Assembly: GCA_009692685.1 (NCBI GenBank)
Contig: SHYS01000009.1
Span: 1-64,000 of the forward strand
Reading direction: 5' to 3'
Source of the DNA: Dehalococcoidia bacterium
GTDB taxonomy: Bacteria; Chloroflexota; Dehalococcoidia; UBA2979
Length of the DNA: 64,000 bases
Shown one piece after another: positions 25,656 to 34,867 of the stretch; position 1 is the first letter of the stretch, and each line of letters starts with the position of its first letter. Below the pieces are notes generated by a model, which saw only the letters and a program-made list of their open reading frames with translations, was not told where the DNA came from and ran no database searches. The translations under genes and the position numbers were made by a program.

Positions 25656-27317
25656 CTACATCTGCTCCGGAGCAGAGACGCCCATCAGGCCCAGTGAGCG
25701 GGCGAGGACGGCGCGGGCGGCCTCGAGGAGAAGCAGGCGCGCCTTCGTGAGCTCGGCGTCGTCCGTGATGACCCGGCACTGGGTGTAGAAGACGTGGAAC
25801 GCGGAGGCGAGCGCCTGCGCGTAGTGCGGCAGGTGGTGCGGGGCGAGGTCGGTCAGCACCTTCTCCTCGGTCTCCGGGAGTTCGAGGAGGCGGCGCAGCA
25901 GAGTCTGTTCGGCCTCGTGGGTGAGCAGGCTCGAATCAGCACCCGAAGATGTGAGGCCCTGCTCCTTCGCCTTCGCGAGGACGCCTGCGATCCGGGCGTG
26001 TGCGTACTGCACGTAATAGACCGGGTTCTCATCGGACTGCTTCTTCGCCAGTTCGAGGTCGAAGTCGACGGTGGAGCCGGCGGAGGTAGCGAGGAAGAAG
26101 AAGCGCGTGGCATCGGCGCCGACTTCTTCGACGACCTCGCGCAGGGTGACGATGTCGCCGGCGCGCTTCGAGAGCGGCACGATCTCGCCCCCGCGCTTGA
26201 GGGTGACCAACTGATAGAGGAGCACCTCGAGTTTTGCGGGGTCGCCGCCGACGGCCTGCACCGAGGCCTTCACGCGCGAGACGTGGCCCTGGTGGTCCGC
26301 GCCCCAGATGTCGATGACGCGGTCGAAGCCGCGTTCGATGAACTTGTTGTAGTGGTAGGCGATATCGGTCGCGAAGTACGTCGGCTGGCCGTCTGAGCGG
26401 ATGAGGACGTTATCCTTCGATTCGCCGAGTTGGCTGGAGGCGAACCAGACCGCGCCTTCGCGCTCGACGACGTACCCCTCGGCGCGCAGCCGTCCGAGCG
26501 CCTTGTCGTACGGTCCGCCCTCGACCTGCAGCGAGCGCTCCGAGAACCAGCGGTCGTACTCGACACCGATGAGTTCGAGGTCGGCGCGGATGCGGTCGAC
26601 CATGCGCTGGATGCCGATCTCGCCCAGAGCCGGGTCGGCGTCCTCGCCATCGGGCCGCAGGTAGCGGTCGCCGGCCTCCGCCTGCAGGTCCTTCGCGAGG
26701 TCGATGACGTACTGCCCGGGGTAACCGTTCTCGGGGACCGTGACCTCGCGGCCGAAGAGCTGCTGGTAGCGGGCGTAGAGGGTGCGGCCGAAGATGCCGA
26801 CCTGCGTGCCAGCGTCATTGACGTAATATTCCTGCTCGACGTCGTAGCCGTGCGCCTTGAAGACCCGCGCGAGCGTGGAGCCGATGGCAGCGCCTCGTCC
26901 ATTGCCGACGTGGCATGGCCCCGTGGGGTTCGCCGAGACGTACTCGAACTGCACGCGCTGTCCGGCGCCGACCTTCGTACCACCGAAGTCGGTACCGGCC
27001 GCGGCGATGACCTCGGCCTGCCGTGCCGCCCACGCGGGATCGAGGTAGAAGTTGAGAAAGCCCGGGGGCGCGATGCGCACCTCGGAGACCGCCTCGTGGG
27101 GTGGGACATGCTTGCGGATGGCCTCGGCCACCTCGATGGCCCTCATGTGGGCCATGCCCTGGATGCGGAGGGGGAGGTTGGCGGAGTAGTCGCCGTGCTC
27201 GGGGCGCTGAGGATGCTCGAGTTGCACCTCGGGCGCGGTAAAGTCGGGCAGGTCGCCGGCGGCCTGCGCCGAGGCGAGGGCGCGCGTTACGAGGTTCGAG
27301 AGCTCATCGCGAATCAC
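25656..27317 (-). CDS. argS: Arginyl-tRNA synthetase
   Basis: A 553-residue class I synthetase. The N-terminal Add1 domain is followed by SANPTGPCHVGNGRGAA (HIGH region), KMSK-like SKRAGDIVTL and the DALR anticodon-binding domain (VQYAHARIAGVL onward). GTG 27317 gives the usual start. It charges tRNA(Arg). Independent of the arginine biosynthesis cluster further right. Confidence 0.96.
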   Translation of the reverse strand: MIRDELSNLVTRALASAQAAGDLPDFTAPEVQLEHPQRPEHGDYSANLPLRIQGMAHMRAIEVAEAIRKHVPPHEAVSEVRIAPPGFLNFYLDPAWAARQAEVIAAAGTDFGGTKVGAGQRVQFEYVSANPTGPCHVGNGRGAAIGSTLARVFKAHGYDVEQEYYVNDAGTQVGIFGRTLYARYQQLFGREVTVPENGYPGQYVIDLAKDLQAEAGDRYLRPDGEDADPALGEIGIQRMVDRIRADLELIGVEYDRWFSERSLQVEGGPYDKALGRLRAEGYVVEREGAVWFASSQLGESKDNVLIRSDGQPTYFATDIAYHYNKFIERGFDRVIDIWGADHQGHVSRVKASVQAVGGDPAKLEVLLYQLVTLKRGGEIVPLSKRAGDIVTLREVVEEVGADATRFFFLATSAGSTVDFDLELAKKQSDENPVYYVQYAHARIAGVLAKAKEQGLTSSGADSSLLTHEAEQTLLRRLLELPETEEKVLTDLAPHHLPHYAQALASAFHVFYTQCRVITDDAELTKARLLLLEAARAVLARSLGLMGVSAPEQM

Positions 27318-27359
27318 GCCGTGATCCTCGCATGCCAGAGGCGGAGGGGGCTAGTGGGG

Positions 27360-28054
27360 TCATGTGGACCGGAGGCGCTCCCATAGCTCGTCTCGGAACC
27401 CCAGCCTCTTGTAGCTTCGAGCGAGTGCCAACCTCAGGTCGGCAGCTTCGTTTCCCAGGTAGGCGGCACACTCCCAGACCGATCGCAGATACGGCCTAAA
27501 CGCTTCATTGGTGACGGAGAGGTATGCCGCGCCAGCGCCTTCCTCGGTTGAGTACATTTGGTTGACGGTGCGGGCGGCGAACGGCGTCCCATTTCCCAGG
27601 GCTGAGTCCAGACGGTAGGCGTAACCTGAGCGAAAGACAGTCTCGACGAGGTCTGTGCTCGAGAGCATCTTCCTCGCAGTCAGGCCCGCAGACTCCGCCG
27701 CCGCGAGAAACGCACTGGTCTGCGTCTTGGAATATGCGACAACTTCCGCCAAGGCTGGTTGCGGGTCCGTTTTCAGTCCGGCCTCGCTGATCCGTCGTTC
27801 CTGGTCGAGGTCATCTCCTTTGACCCGAAGGAGCCTGTCGATGCGCATCGCCAGCCCCACGTTTCGAGCCGAGAGCCAGTAGGCAATGGCCGGGCCCCAT
27901 CCCAGGAGCTCTGCCTCAAACTGCTGGAGGCCCTGGGCGCCATGTCAGTAGCTGATGGCGATCCCTCCGAAGTCACACTGGGTACGAGTAGCAGAAAGTC
28001 GCCACACCTGCCCAGCTCGTCGAGAATGTCTCGGATGGGCTGCTCGTCGGTCAT
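27360..28054 (-). pseudogene. Frameshifted hypothetical protein
   Basis: Two overlapping frames make one ~230-residue protein. The N-terminus MTDEQPIRDILDELGRCGDF runs from ATG 28054 to about SPSATD. The other frame then continues GAQGLQQFEAELLGWGPAIA, AYWLSARNVGLAMRIDRLL and onward to the stop at 27360. The shift lies near 27938-27945. The protein is soluble and helical, with no recognised domain. Confidence 0.6.
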
Positions 28055-28057
28055 ACC

Positions 28058-28264
28058 TCACACCTCGACGAAACTGGTCCAGGAATCTGGCGGCGGTGCG
28101 GCTTCGCCCGCGTCGCGGAGGGATTCGATGTGGAGGGTGATGGCCTCGCGCATAAGGCGTTCCACCTCGGAACGTGTGTCGCCAGCGGCAACGCAGCCGG
28201 GGAGGTCGGGGACGTACGCCGACCAGCCCTCGGGGGTGCGCTCGTAGAGGACCACGTAGCTCAT
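28058..28264 (-). CDS. HicB-like antitoxin, orphan
   Basis: A 68-residue protein with the HicB partial RNase-H-like fold: MSYVVLYERTPEGWSAYVPDLPGCVAAGDT, then EAITLHIESLRDAGE. It lacks the C-terminal DNA-binding extension of longer HicB proteins. GTG 28273, overlapping the preceding stop as GTGA, is an alternative start. No HicA toxin (a ~60-residue dsRBD-like protein) is found on either side, so it may be a solitary or cross-acting antitoxin. Confidence 0.8.
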   Translation of the reverse strand: MSYVVLYERTPEGWSAYVPDLPGCVAAGDTRSEVERLMREAITLHIESLRDAGEAAPPPDSWTSFVEV

Positions 28265-28269
28265 CGAGG

Positions 28270-28859
28270 TCACGATAGCGAATCCCAGAAGTCGCGTTCG
28301 ATCCTGTCTGGCGCGCCGGCGACGTTCTCGCGGTTGAAGGCCCAGCGGAGCGGATTCTCCTCGATGTAGCGCCGCACGCGGGTGAGGTCGGTTTCGTCGC
28401 GGATGACGTGCTCGTAGTAGTTGCGCTGCCAGACGGGCGTGCCGGGAGTGTTGCGGAGGGCGTTGATTTCGCGGGGCACTGCGGATTTGTAGCCCCCGAC
28501 GAATGTACTCAACGAGCGCGGCTGTATACGAGTGGTGTTCCGCTGTAGGGGCGCGAGGCCTCGCGCCCCTACCCGATCCGCTTGGTCCTCAGCACGTCGT
28601 TCCCTTTTGCTGAATCCGCTTGGTTAGTGATCCACACAATGCTGTGGATGTTGTTGGGCATGACAACGAAGACGTCCAACTCGATCTCCGCGCGGAGTGC
28701 GCCCGACCGACTCCACTCGTAGGCAGCAATGTCGAGGTATTCCGGCTGTCTGAAGAGGAGTGCTCGGCGGTTGGTGCAGATGGTGACGAAGTAGGCGCCC
28801 AGGCGTCCGCAGTCGAAATGCGGAAGTCGGAGGCGCCGTCGTGGACCTCGGACTGCCAC
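28270..28859 (-). pseudogene. REP-associated tyrosine transposase (RAYT, Y1_Tnp), broken
   Basis: The N-terminal part (28859-28569) has YFVTICTNRRALLF and LDVFVVMPNNIHSIVW. The HUH motif, normally MPNHIH, has lost its first His to Asn. The C-terminal part (28512-28270, other frame) has STFVGGYKSAV, WQRNYYEHVIRDE with the conserved Tyr, and YIEENPLRWAF. The missing middle is replaced by a 28-bp palindrome at 28545-28572. Single-strand transposases of this family act on REP hairpins; this copy cannot. Confidence 0.85.
28545..28572 (+). repeat. 28-bp perfect palindrome inside the RAYT gene
   Basis: The arms GTAGGGGCGCGAGG and CCTCGCGCCCCTAC have no spacer. It supplies the stop codon of the RAYT N-terminal fragment. 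The sequence looks like a REP-type hairpin, the usual substrate of such transposases. Confidence 0.8.
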
Positions 28860-28868
28860 GGCTCACCC

Positions 28869-31526
28869 CTAGTGCCGCTCGTCCACCACGCCGTCCGAGG
28901 CGCGGAGGGCGAGGAGGCGCAGCTCGATGTGGGCGCGGGAGGCGAGCTCCGGGTCGGCATCGAGGAGCCGTTCGGCCTCGGCGCGGGTCTCGGCGATGAG
29001 CGGGGCGTCGAGCAGCGAGGCGACGCGCAGCGAGGGCGCGCCGGACTGACGGGTGCCAAAGAACTCGCCTGGGCCCCGCAGCTTGAGGTCCTCCTCGGCG
29101 AGCGCGAAGCCATCGCGGGTGCGGGCGACGATCTTGAGGCGCTCGATGGCCTCGTCAGAGGGCTCATCGGCCAGCAGGAAGCACATCGACGGCCACTGGC
29201 CGCGGCCGACGCGACCGCGGAACTGGTGCAGCTGGGCGAGCCCGAAGCGGTCCGCGCCCTCGATGATCATCACCGTGGCATTCGGGACATCGATGCCCAC
29301 CTCGACCACCGCCGTGGAGACGAGGATCTTCGTGTCGCCTCGAGCGAAGGCGCGCATTGCGGCATCCTTGTCCTTCGCGGACATGCGCCCGTGGAGAAGC
29401 GCGATCCGAGGGGCGAGGTCGGGGAACTCCTCCAGGCGGAGACGGTCGTACTCCTCGGTGGCGGCGCGCGAGGCGACCGTGTCGGAGCCCTCGACGAGGG
29501 GGCAGATCACGAAGGCCTGGCATCCCGCCTCGATCTCTGTGCGGATCTGTGCGAACGCCTCGTGACGGCGCTCTGGGGGCAGCCAGCAAGTCTCGATGGG
29601 CGCCCGGCCCGGCGGGAGCTCGTCGATGATCGTGAGGTCGAGGTCGCCGTAGACGGCGAGGGCCAAAGAGCGCGGGATCGGCGTGGCGGTCATGACCAGG
29701 AGGTGCGGGGTCTGCCGCCCCCCCTCGCGTCCAGCGCCGTGGGCACCCTTGCTGCGCAGTGCGGCGCGTTGCATCACGCCGAAGCGGTGCTGCTCGTCGA
29801 CGACGGCGAGGCCGAGGCGCTGAAACTCGACGCCCTCCTCGATGAGCGCGTGCGTGCCGATGACGAGGTTGGCGCCGCCGTGGCGGATCGAAGCGAGGGC
29901 GTCGTGGCGCTCCTTCGTCCTCGTCGAGCCCGTGAGCAGGACAGCCCGCAGCGGCAGGGCGAGGAATGATGCCGGCAGCAGCCCGCCGAGGGGTGGCTCG
30001 GGCTCACCGGAGAGCAGGCGGCAGATCGTGCGGAAGTGCTGTTCCGCCAGCACCTCGGTGGGGGCCATCAGCACCGCCTGGTAGCCCGAGGCGACCGCGG
30101 CCAGCATCGCCGCTAGGGCGACGACCGTCTTCCCGGAGCCGACATCGCCCTCGAGGAGACGCGCCATCGGGGTGGTGCGGGAGACGTCGCGCAGGACGTC
30201 ATCGAGGGCGGTTCGCTGCGCAGCGGTGAGCGTGTACGGCAGCGTGCCGAGGAACCACTCGACTGTCGCGTTGCCCTCGAGGGCGGGAGCGTCGCCGGTG
30301 CCGCTCCAGTCGCGCTTGCGCCGCTGCACGCCGAGCTGGATGGCGAGCAGCTCCTCGAAGGCGAGGCGGCGTCGGGCGCGGGCCAGCGCCTCGGCGCTGT
30401 CGGGGTAGTGGATCTGGCGAACCGCCTCGGCGGCCGGCATGAGGTCGTGTTCGCGCAGCACCTCGAGCGGCAGCGGGTCCGGAATGCGATCGGTGAACCG
30501 TTCGAGGAGGTTGGCGATCAGCGAGCGCAGCGTGCGCTGCGGGACGCCCTCGGTCAGGCGGTAGACGGGGATGATGCGGCCGGTGTGCGCCTGGCCCGTG
30601 CGGCTGTCGAGGCGGCCATCAAGGCGCTCGAACTCGGGATTCTCGAGCGTCGGATGGCCACGGAAGGCCTTGACCGGACCGGCGAGGGCCACCTCGGCCC
30701 CCTCAGGCAGCGCACGCACCAGGAAGGGCTGGTTGAACCAGATGACGCGAAGCGGCGTGCCGAACTCATCGAGGACCGTCGCCTCCGTGGAGCGCATGCG
30801 GCCACCGCGCCCCATGCGGACCTCGCGGACGCGCGAGACCGTGCCGCGCACCGTCTGTTCGGTGCCGACCCGGAGTTGCGCGACTGGCACCGTCACCGAG
30901 AAGTCGTGATGGCGATGCGGATAGTGGCGCAGCGCGTCGCCGACCGTTTCGAGGCCGAGGCGCGCCAGCCGCTCGATGGTGGGTCCGCGCAGGCCCGTCG
31001 CCGCCTGCAGGAGTGGGAGATCGAGGCCGGCCGGCCCCGGCGCGATCTTACGTGCGGCCCTTGGCTGGGCAGCGGAGGTGGGAGATTCGGGGGGGGCTGC
31101 TCGTCCGTCTCGCGGGGTGGTCGCCCGGGGAGCCACCGGCACGCGAGCGTCCGAGGCCTCCGCCGGAGACACCTCGGAGGGAGCGCCACGCGCCCGCGGC
31201 GGTCGAGGGCGCGTGGCGTTTGAGCCGGGGGCCGCAGCCGCGATGCCCCAGCGGGCGCGCGGCGGTCGAGGCGCGGGCTTCGAGCTTTCGAGGGCGATGG
31301 TGGCGAGCGCGCGACGTAGCCAGATGCGCCGGTCGTCCACCGGGAGGGCGGTGAAGCCTTCGGGGGGCAGGTGCGCGAACATCCTAAGGAGGGGGGAGCC
31401 GGGCTGCTCCCCGAGCGCCTGCCGGCGCAGGAGATCATCGAGGCCGCCCTCAACGGCGCGGTCATCGCATCCGTCATCGAGCACGCCTCGCAGGACGCCA
31501 TCGAGCAGGGCGAGGTCGGCGGTCAT
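28869..31526 (-). CDS. recG: ATP-dependent DNA helicase RecG
   Basis: An 885-residue superfamily 2 helicase that remodels stalled forks and Holliday junctions. An OB-fold wedge domain is followed by Walker A EGDVGSGKTVVA, DEQHRFGV (DEAH-like box) and TATPIPRSL (motif III), then the C-terminal helicase domain with QFRGRVGRG. The N-terminus carries an extra ~200 residues, including a Pro/Arg-rich linker, longer than E. coli RecG (~690). ATG 31526 is chosen (MTADLALLDGVL); no clear Shine-Dalgarno. Confidence 0.94.
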   Translation of the reverse strand: MTADLALLDGVLRGVLDDGCDDRAVEGGLDDLLRRQALGEQPGSPLLRMFAHLPPEGFTALPVDDRRIWLRRALATIALESSKPAPRPPRARWGIAAAAPGSNATRPRPPRARGAPSEVSPAEASDARVPVAPRATTPRDGRAAPPESPTSAAQPRAARKIAPGPAGLDLPLLQAATGLRGPTIERLARLGLETVGDALRHYPHRHHDFSVTVPVAQLRVGTEQTVRGTVSRVREVRMGRGGRMRSTEATVLDEFGTPLRVIWFNQPFLVRALPEGAEVALAGPVKAFRGHPTLENPEFERLDGRLDSRTGQAHTGRIIPVYRLTEGVPQRTLRSLIANLLERFTDRIPDPLPLEVLREHDLMPAAEAVRQIHYPDSAEALARARRRLAFEELLAIQLGVQRRKRDWSGTGDAPALEGNATVEWFLGTLPYTLTAAQRTALDDVLRDVSRTTPMARLLEGDVGSGKTVVALAAMLAAVASGYQAVLMAPTEVLAEQHFRTICRLLSGEPEPPLGGLLPASFLALPLRAVLLTGSTRTKERHDALASIRHGGANLVIGTHALIEEGVEFQRLGLAVVDEQHRFGVMQRAALRSKGAHGAGREGGRQTPHLLVMTATPIPRSLALAVYGDLDLTIIDELPPGRAPIETCWLPPERRHEAFAQIRTEIEAGCQAFVICPLVEGSDTVASRAATEEYDRLRLEEFPDLAPRIALLHGRMSAKDKDAAMRAFARGDTKILVSTAVVEVGIDVPNATVMIIEGADRFGLAQLHQFRGRVGRGQWPSMCFLLADEPSDEAIERLKIVARTRDGFALAEEDLKLRGPGEFFGTRQSGAPSLRVASLLDAPLIAETRAEAERLLDADPELASRAHIELRLLALRASDGVVDERH

Positions 31527-31720
31527 CGAGCGTCCGTACGGTCGGGGAGGAGCGTGTGGCGCAGCCGATCTCCTTGCGGGAGCGGGCAAGTCAATGCTAG
31601 CCTCTGGACTCCGCGAACGACAGCGCCGACCCGATTCGCCGCCCACGGCGGCCTCGGTGGCTGGTGCATTCGATATCCGGGCATGACATACCGACGACGA
31701 TTCTGGTTGGGGAGCGCGCC

Positions 31721-31945
31721 ATGGCGAGCCCGGGCAAGTGCGAGATCTGCGACAAGCACACGATGTTTGGACGGAACATCCGTCACAAGCACTCCGGTCG
31801 GTGGGAGCGCAAGGCGCCCCGCACGAACCGCCAGTTCCTGCCGAACGTGCACAACAAGCGCATGTTCATCGAGGGCAAGTGGCAGCGCATGAACGTCTGC
31901 ACCCGCTGCCTACGGACCCAGCTCAAGCACCTGATCGCGGCGTAA
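31721..31945 (+). CDS. rpmB: 50S ribosomal protein L28
   Basis: A 74-residue ribosomal protein. It begins MASPGKCEICDK and has a zinc-ribbon pair CxxC (CEIC and CTRC), so it is the zinc-binding form. ATG 31721 has GGGGAG 6-7 bases upstream. It is a single gene with a terminator. Confidence 0.96.
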   Translation: MASPGKCEICDKHTMFGRNIRHKHSGRWERKAPRTNRQFLPNVHNKRMFIEGKWQRMNVCTRCLRTQLKHLIAA

Positions 31946-31978
31946 CGGCCGTTGGAGTACCAGCCTCGGACAGCCGAG

Positions 31979-32012
31979 TACGAAAAACGCGCCCCACGGG
32001 GCGCTTTTCGTA
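31979..32012 (+). terminator. Bidirectional terminator between rpmB and rpe
   Basis: GCGCCCC/GGGGCGC stem (31989-32004) flanked by an A-tract and TTTT, so it can act for rpmB on the plus strand and rpe on the minus strand. Confidence 0.85.
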
Positions 32013-32037
32013 CTCGAGCGTGGCGGATTGTGGCGGG

Positions 32038-32706
32038 CTACTCGGCCGCCAGCGCTGCGTCGAGGGCGGCAACCGCCTCGGCGGGCGTTTGCGCCTCGTT
32101 GTAGACGGCTGAGCCGGCGACCGCGATGTGTGCGCCGGCAGCGAGGCAGCTCGCGATGTTGGTGGCCTTCACGCCGCCATCCACCTCGATGTGGGTGGCG
32201 AGGCCCGCGGCATCGATGCGGGCTCGCAGGTCGCGGACCTTCTCGAGGAGTTCTGGCATCATCGGCTGACCGCCTCGCCCCGGATGGATGAGCATCACCG
32301 TGACCTGCTCGAGATCTGCGAGCAGCCCCTCGAGGGCGGACACGGGCGTCTCCGGGGAGATCGCAATGCCGCGTTCGCAGCCGAGGGCGCGCGTCGCCTC
32401 AAGGAGCGCATGGGGCTCGGTGGTGGCTTCGTAGTGGAACATCAGGCGCTGCGCACCCGCCTCGGCGAAGGGGCGCAGCTGATCGGCGGGGTTGGCGACC
32501 ATGAGGTGAACCTCGATTGGCAGCGTCGAGGCGCGTCGAAAGACCTCGACAACCGAGGCGCCGAAGGTGATGGCGGGGACGAAGTGTCCGTCCATCACAT
32601 CGAGGTGCCAGAGGTCGACCCCGGCGGCCCCGCCCGCCCGCGCGGCTTCTTCGAGGCGCCCGAAGTCGGCGGTGAGGATTGAGGGCGCGATCAGGATCGA
32701 GCGCAT
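32038..32706 (-). CDS. rpe: Ribulose-phosphate 3-epimerase
   Basis: A 222-residue TIM barrel interconverting ribulose-5-P and xylulose-5-P. APSILTADFG, HLDVMDGHFVPAITFG (catalytic Asp, metal His), EVHLMV and EVDGGVK are all present. Start ATG 32706, 14 bases after the argH stop, so it ends the leftward arginine operon. Confidence 0.95.
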   Translation of the reverse strand: MRSILIAPSILTADFGRLEEAARAGGAAGVDLWHLDVMDGHFVPAITFGASVVEVFRRASTLPIEVHLMVANPADQLRPFAEAGAQRLMFHYEATTEPHALLEATRALGCERGIAISPETPVSALEGLLADLEQVTVMLIHPGRGGQPMMPELLEKVRDLRARIDAAGLATHIEVDGGVKATNIASCLAAGAHIAVAGSAVYNEAQTPAEAVAALDAALAAE

Positions 32707-32720
32707 GAGCGCCCCCCCCA

Positions 32721-34145
32721 CTAGCTCTCTCGCCACACGGGGAGGCGCTCGGCATCGAGGCGCGCGACGGCGGTCTCGAGGGCGCGCGCGACGGCCTCGG
32801 GCCCGGTCCCCCCGGGGACGTTCCTCGCAGCCAGCGCAGCATCTAGGCCGATCGCCAGCACGCCTGCATCGAACGCCGCGTGTGCGGCGCGGTACTCGTC
32901 CAGAGTGATGTCGGCTAGCGTCTTGCCCTCGCGCTCGCAGCGGGCAACCAGGGCGCCCACCGCCTCGTGAGCCTCGCGGAAGGGGACGCCGCGCTTCGCG
33001 AGGTAGTCTGCGACATCAGTGGCTAGGGCGAAGTTGGCAACAGCGGCGGCGCGCCCGCGCTCGCGGTCGAACTCGAGGGTGGGAAGCATCGCGGTTATGA
33101 CCTCGACGCACATAAGGAGCGTATCCACGCTGTCGAACAGCGGTTCTTTGTCCTCCTGCATGTCCTTGTTGTAAGCCAGCGGCTGGCCCTTGAGCAGCGT
33201 CAGCGCCTGCACGAGGTTGCCGATGGCACGCGCGCTCTTGCCTCGCACCAACTCCGCAACGTCGGGATTCTTCTTCTGCGGCATGATGCTGGACCCGGTG
33301 GAGAACGCGTCATCGAGGCGAACGAGGGCGAACTCGGCACTCGACCATAAGACGAGCTCTTCGCCCAGCCTCGAGAGGTGAACCATCGCCAGCGCTGCCG
33401 CGGCATGGAAGTCGACGACAAAGTCGCGGTCGGAGACCGCATCGAGGGAGTTCGTGGTGATGCTTTCAAAGCCCAACTCTCGCGCCACGAAGCCGCGGTC
33501 AATGGGGTAGGTGACGCCGGCGAGCGCGCCGCTGCCGAGTGGCAGGACGTTCGCGCGGGCACGCGCCTGCGCGAAGCGCTCGGTGTCGCGCGTGAGCATC
33601 TCCTCGTAAGCGAGGAGATGGTGCGAAAGGAGCACGGGCTGCGCACGCTGAAGGTGGGTGTAGCCGGGAACGACTGTACCCGCCTCGCGACGGGCGAGCG
33701 CGATGAAGGCGGCGCGGAGCGCACGCAGCCCCTCGAGGGTGGTGTCGATGGCGCTCCGAACGAAGAGGCGCATGTCGGTCGCGACCTGGTCGTTGCGGGA
33801 GCGCGCGGTATGCAGGCGCCGCGCCGGCTCACCGAGGAGGTCGGCGAGCGCCGCCTCGATGTTGAGGTGGATGTCCTCGCGGTCGAGGCGGAAGTCGAAG
33901 CGGCCCGCCTCGATATCGGCACGGATCGCCTCAAGGCCACCGACGATGGCGTCGCGGTCGGAGTCGGAGATGATGCGGGTCGCGGCGAGCATGCGCGCGT
34001 GCGCGATCGAGCCCGCGATGTCTTCTCGATAGAGGCGACGGTCGAACGGGATCGAGGCGTTGAACGCCTCGACGAGTTCGTTCGTGGGGCCGGAAAATCG
34101 TCCGCCCCAGAGCTTGCCTGAGGGGGGTGGAAAGTCAGGAGTCAT
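32721..34145 (-). CDS. argH: Argininosuccinate lyase
   Basis: A 474-residue fumarase/aspartase-superfamily enzyme, last step of arginine synthesis. GSSIMPQKKNP is the family signature; HTARSRNDQV and GYTHLQRAQP are also present. ATG 34145 lies within the last codons of the PIN gene (11-base overlap), so translation is coupled. Confidence 0.96.
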   Translation of the reverse strand: MTPDFPPPSGKLWGGRFSGPTNELVEAFNASIPFDRRLYREDIAGSIAHARMLAATRIISDSDRDAIVGGLEAIRADIEAGRFDFRLDREDIHLNIEAALADLLGEPARRLHTARSRNDQVATDMRLFVRSAIDTTLEGLRALRAAFIALARREAGTVVPGYTHLQRAQPVLLSHHLLAYEEMLTRDTERFAQARARANVLPLGSGALAGVTYPIDRGFVARELGFESITTNSLDAVSDRDFVVDFHAAAALAMVHLSRLGEELVLWSSAEFALVRLDDAFSTGSSIMPQKKNPDVAELVRGKSARAIGNLVQALTLLKGQPLAYNKDMQEDKEPLFDSVDTLLMCVEVITAMLPTLEFDRERGRAAAVANFALATDVADYLAKRGVPFREAHEAVGALVARCEREGKTLADITLDEYRAAHAAFDAGVLAIGLDAALAARNVPGGTGPEAVARALETAVARLDAERLPVWRES

Positions 34146-34542
34146 CGGAGTTCCTGATGCGCCTGACCTCAACGCCGATGTCGAGATTGGCCCAGCTCCG
34201 GTCGCCCGTGAAGGTAACGGCACCGAGGCGTTGCGCGAGCGCGAGGCAGGCGCGGTCCCCGAGGGAGAGCTGCAGTTCGCGGGTCGTCGGATAGAACTCG
34301 CCGGTGACGTCGGCGTCTGTCTCGTCGAACGGCGCGAATGAGAGTCCACGCTGCTCGAGATCACGCCGCAGACCGCCGGTGTCGCCGCCCTTGCGGATGG
34401 TCACCTGCAACACCTCGGCCCAGTTGACCGCCGCGATTACGGCACAGCGGAGGACATCTCGAACGCGGTCGGCGCCCGGTTCCCGGAACGGCAGCGCAAG
34501 CAACGCCGACGCGTCCAGCACAACGCCTCGCTCACTGGTCAT
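34135..34542 (-). CDS. PIN-domain protein, VapC-like toxin
   Basis: A 135-residue PIN nuclease. The acidic residues are in place: Asp in VVLDASALLA, Glu in NWAEVL, Asp in LSLGDRACLA and Asp in FTGDRSW. VapC toxins cleave RNA with Mg2+. It overlaps the upstream antitoxin-like gene by 11 bases and the downstream argH by 11 bases, so it is locked into the arginine operon. All catalytic residues are present, so activity is likely. Confidence 0.88.
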   Translation of the reverse strand: MTSERGVVLDASALLALPFREPGADRVRDVLRCAVIAAVNWAEVLQVTIRKGGDTGGLRRDLEQRGLSFAPFDETDADVTGEFYPTTRELQLSLGDRACLALAQRLGAVTFTGDRSWANLDIGVEVRRIRNSDDS

Positions 34543-34867
34543 AGGACTCGAGTTCCTCGCGCCAGAAGTCGAGGCGACGTTCCGCGATCAGCTCGTCCAC
34601 CGCGCTGCCCTTACGGGGGAGTTGGTCGAACCGCGATTGAATCTGCTCCAGGAGTGCAGCGTCATCTTCTTCAGCTTGCGCGCCCGTGGCCGCAAGCCGG
34701 GCGAGCTCAGCGGATGAGCTCGCGAGTTCGGTTGCAGCCACGCGGAGCAGCTCGATTGGCGATCGCTCGCTATTCGCCGACGTGGCCTTGCGCAGGCGAT
34801 CGACATCGCGCTCGATCTTGCGTGCGGCTCGTTCGACATGGTCGAGGAGGTCGTCGCGCCGCGCCAT
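34532..34867 (-). CDS. Probable antitoxin partner of the PIN protein
   Basis: A 111-residue, highly charged, helical protein (MARRDDLLDHVERAARKIER at the start, AVDELIAERRLDFWREELES at the end). No recognised DNA-binding domain. ATG 34867 has AGGAGG 7 bases upstream and shares its A with the argG stop (TGATG). The order antitoxin-toxin with an 11-base overlap is typical of VapBC modules, but the antitoxin role is inferred from position only. Confidence 0.7.
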   Translation of the reverse strand: MARRDDLLDHVERAARKIERDVDRLRKATSANSERSPIELLRVAATELASSSAELARLAATGAQAEEDDAALLEQIQSRFDQLPRKGSAVDELIAERRLDFWREELESYDQ

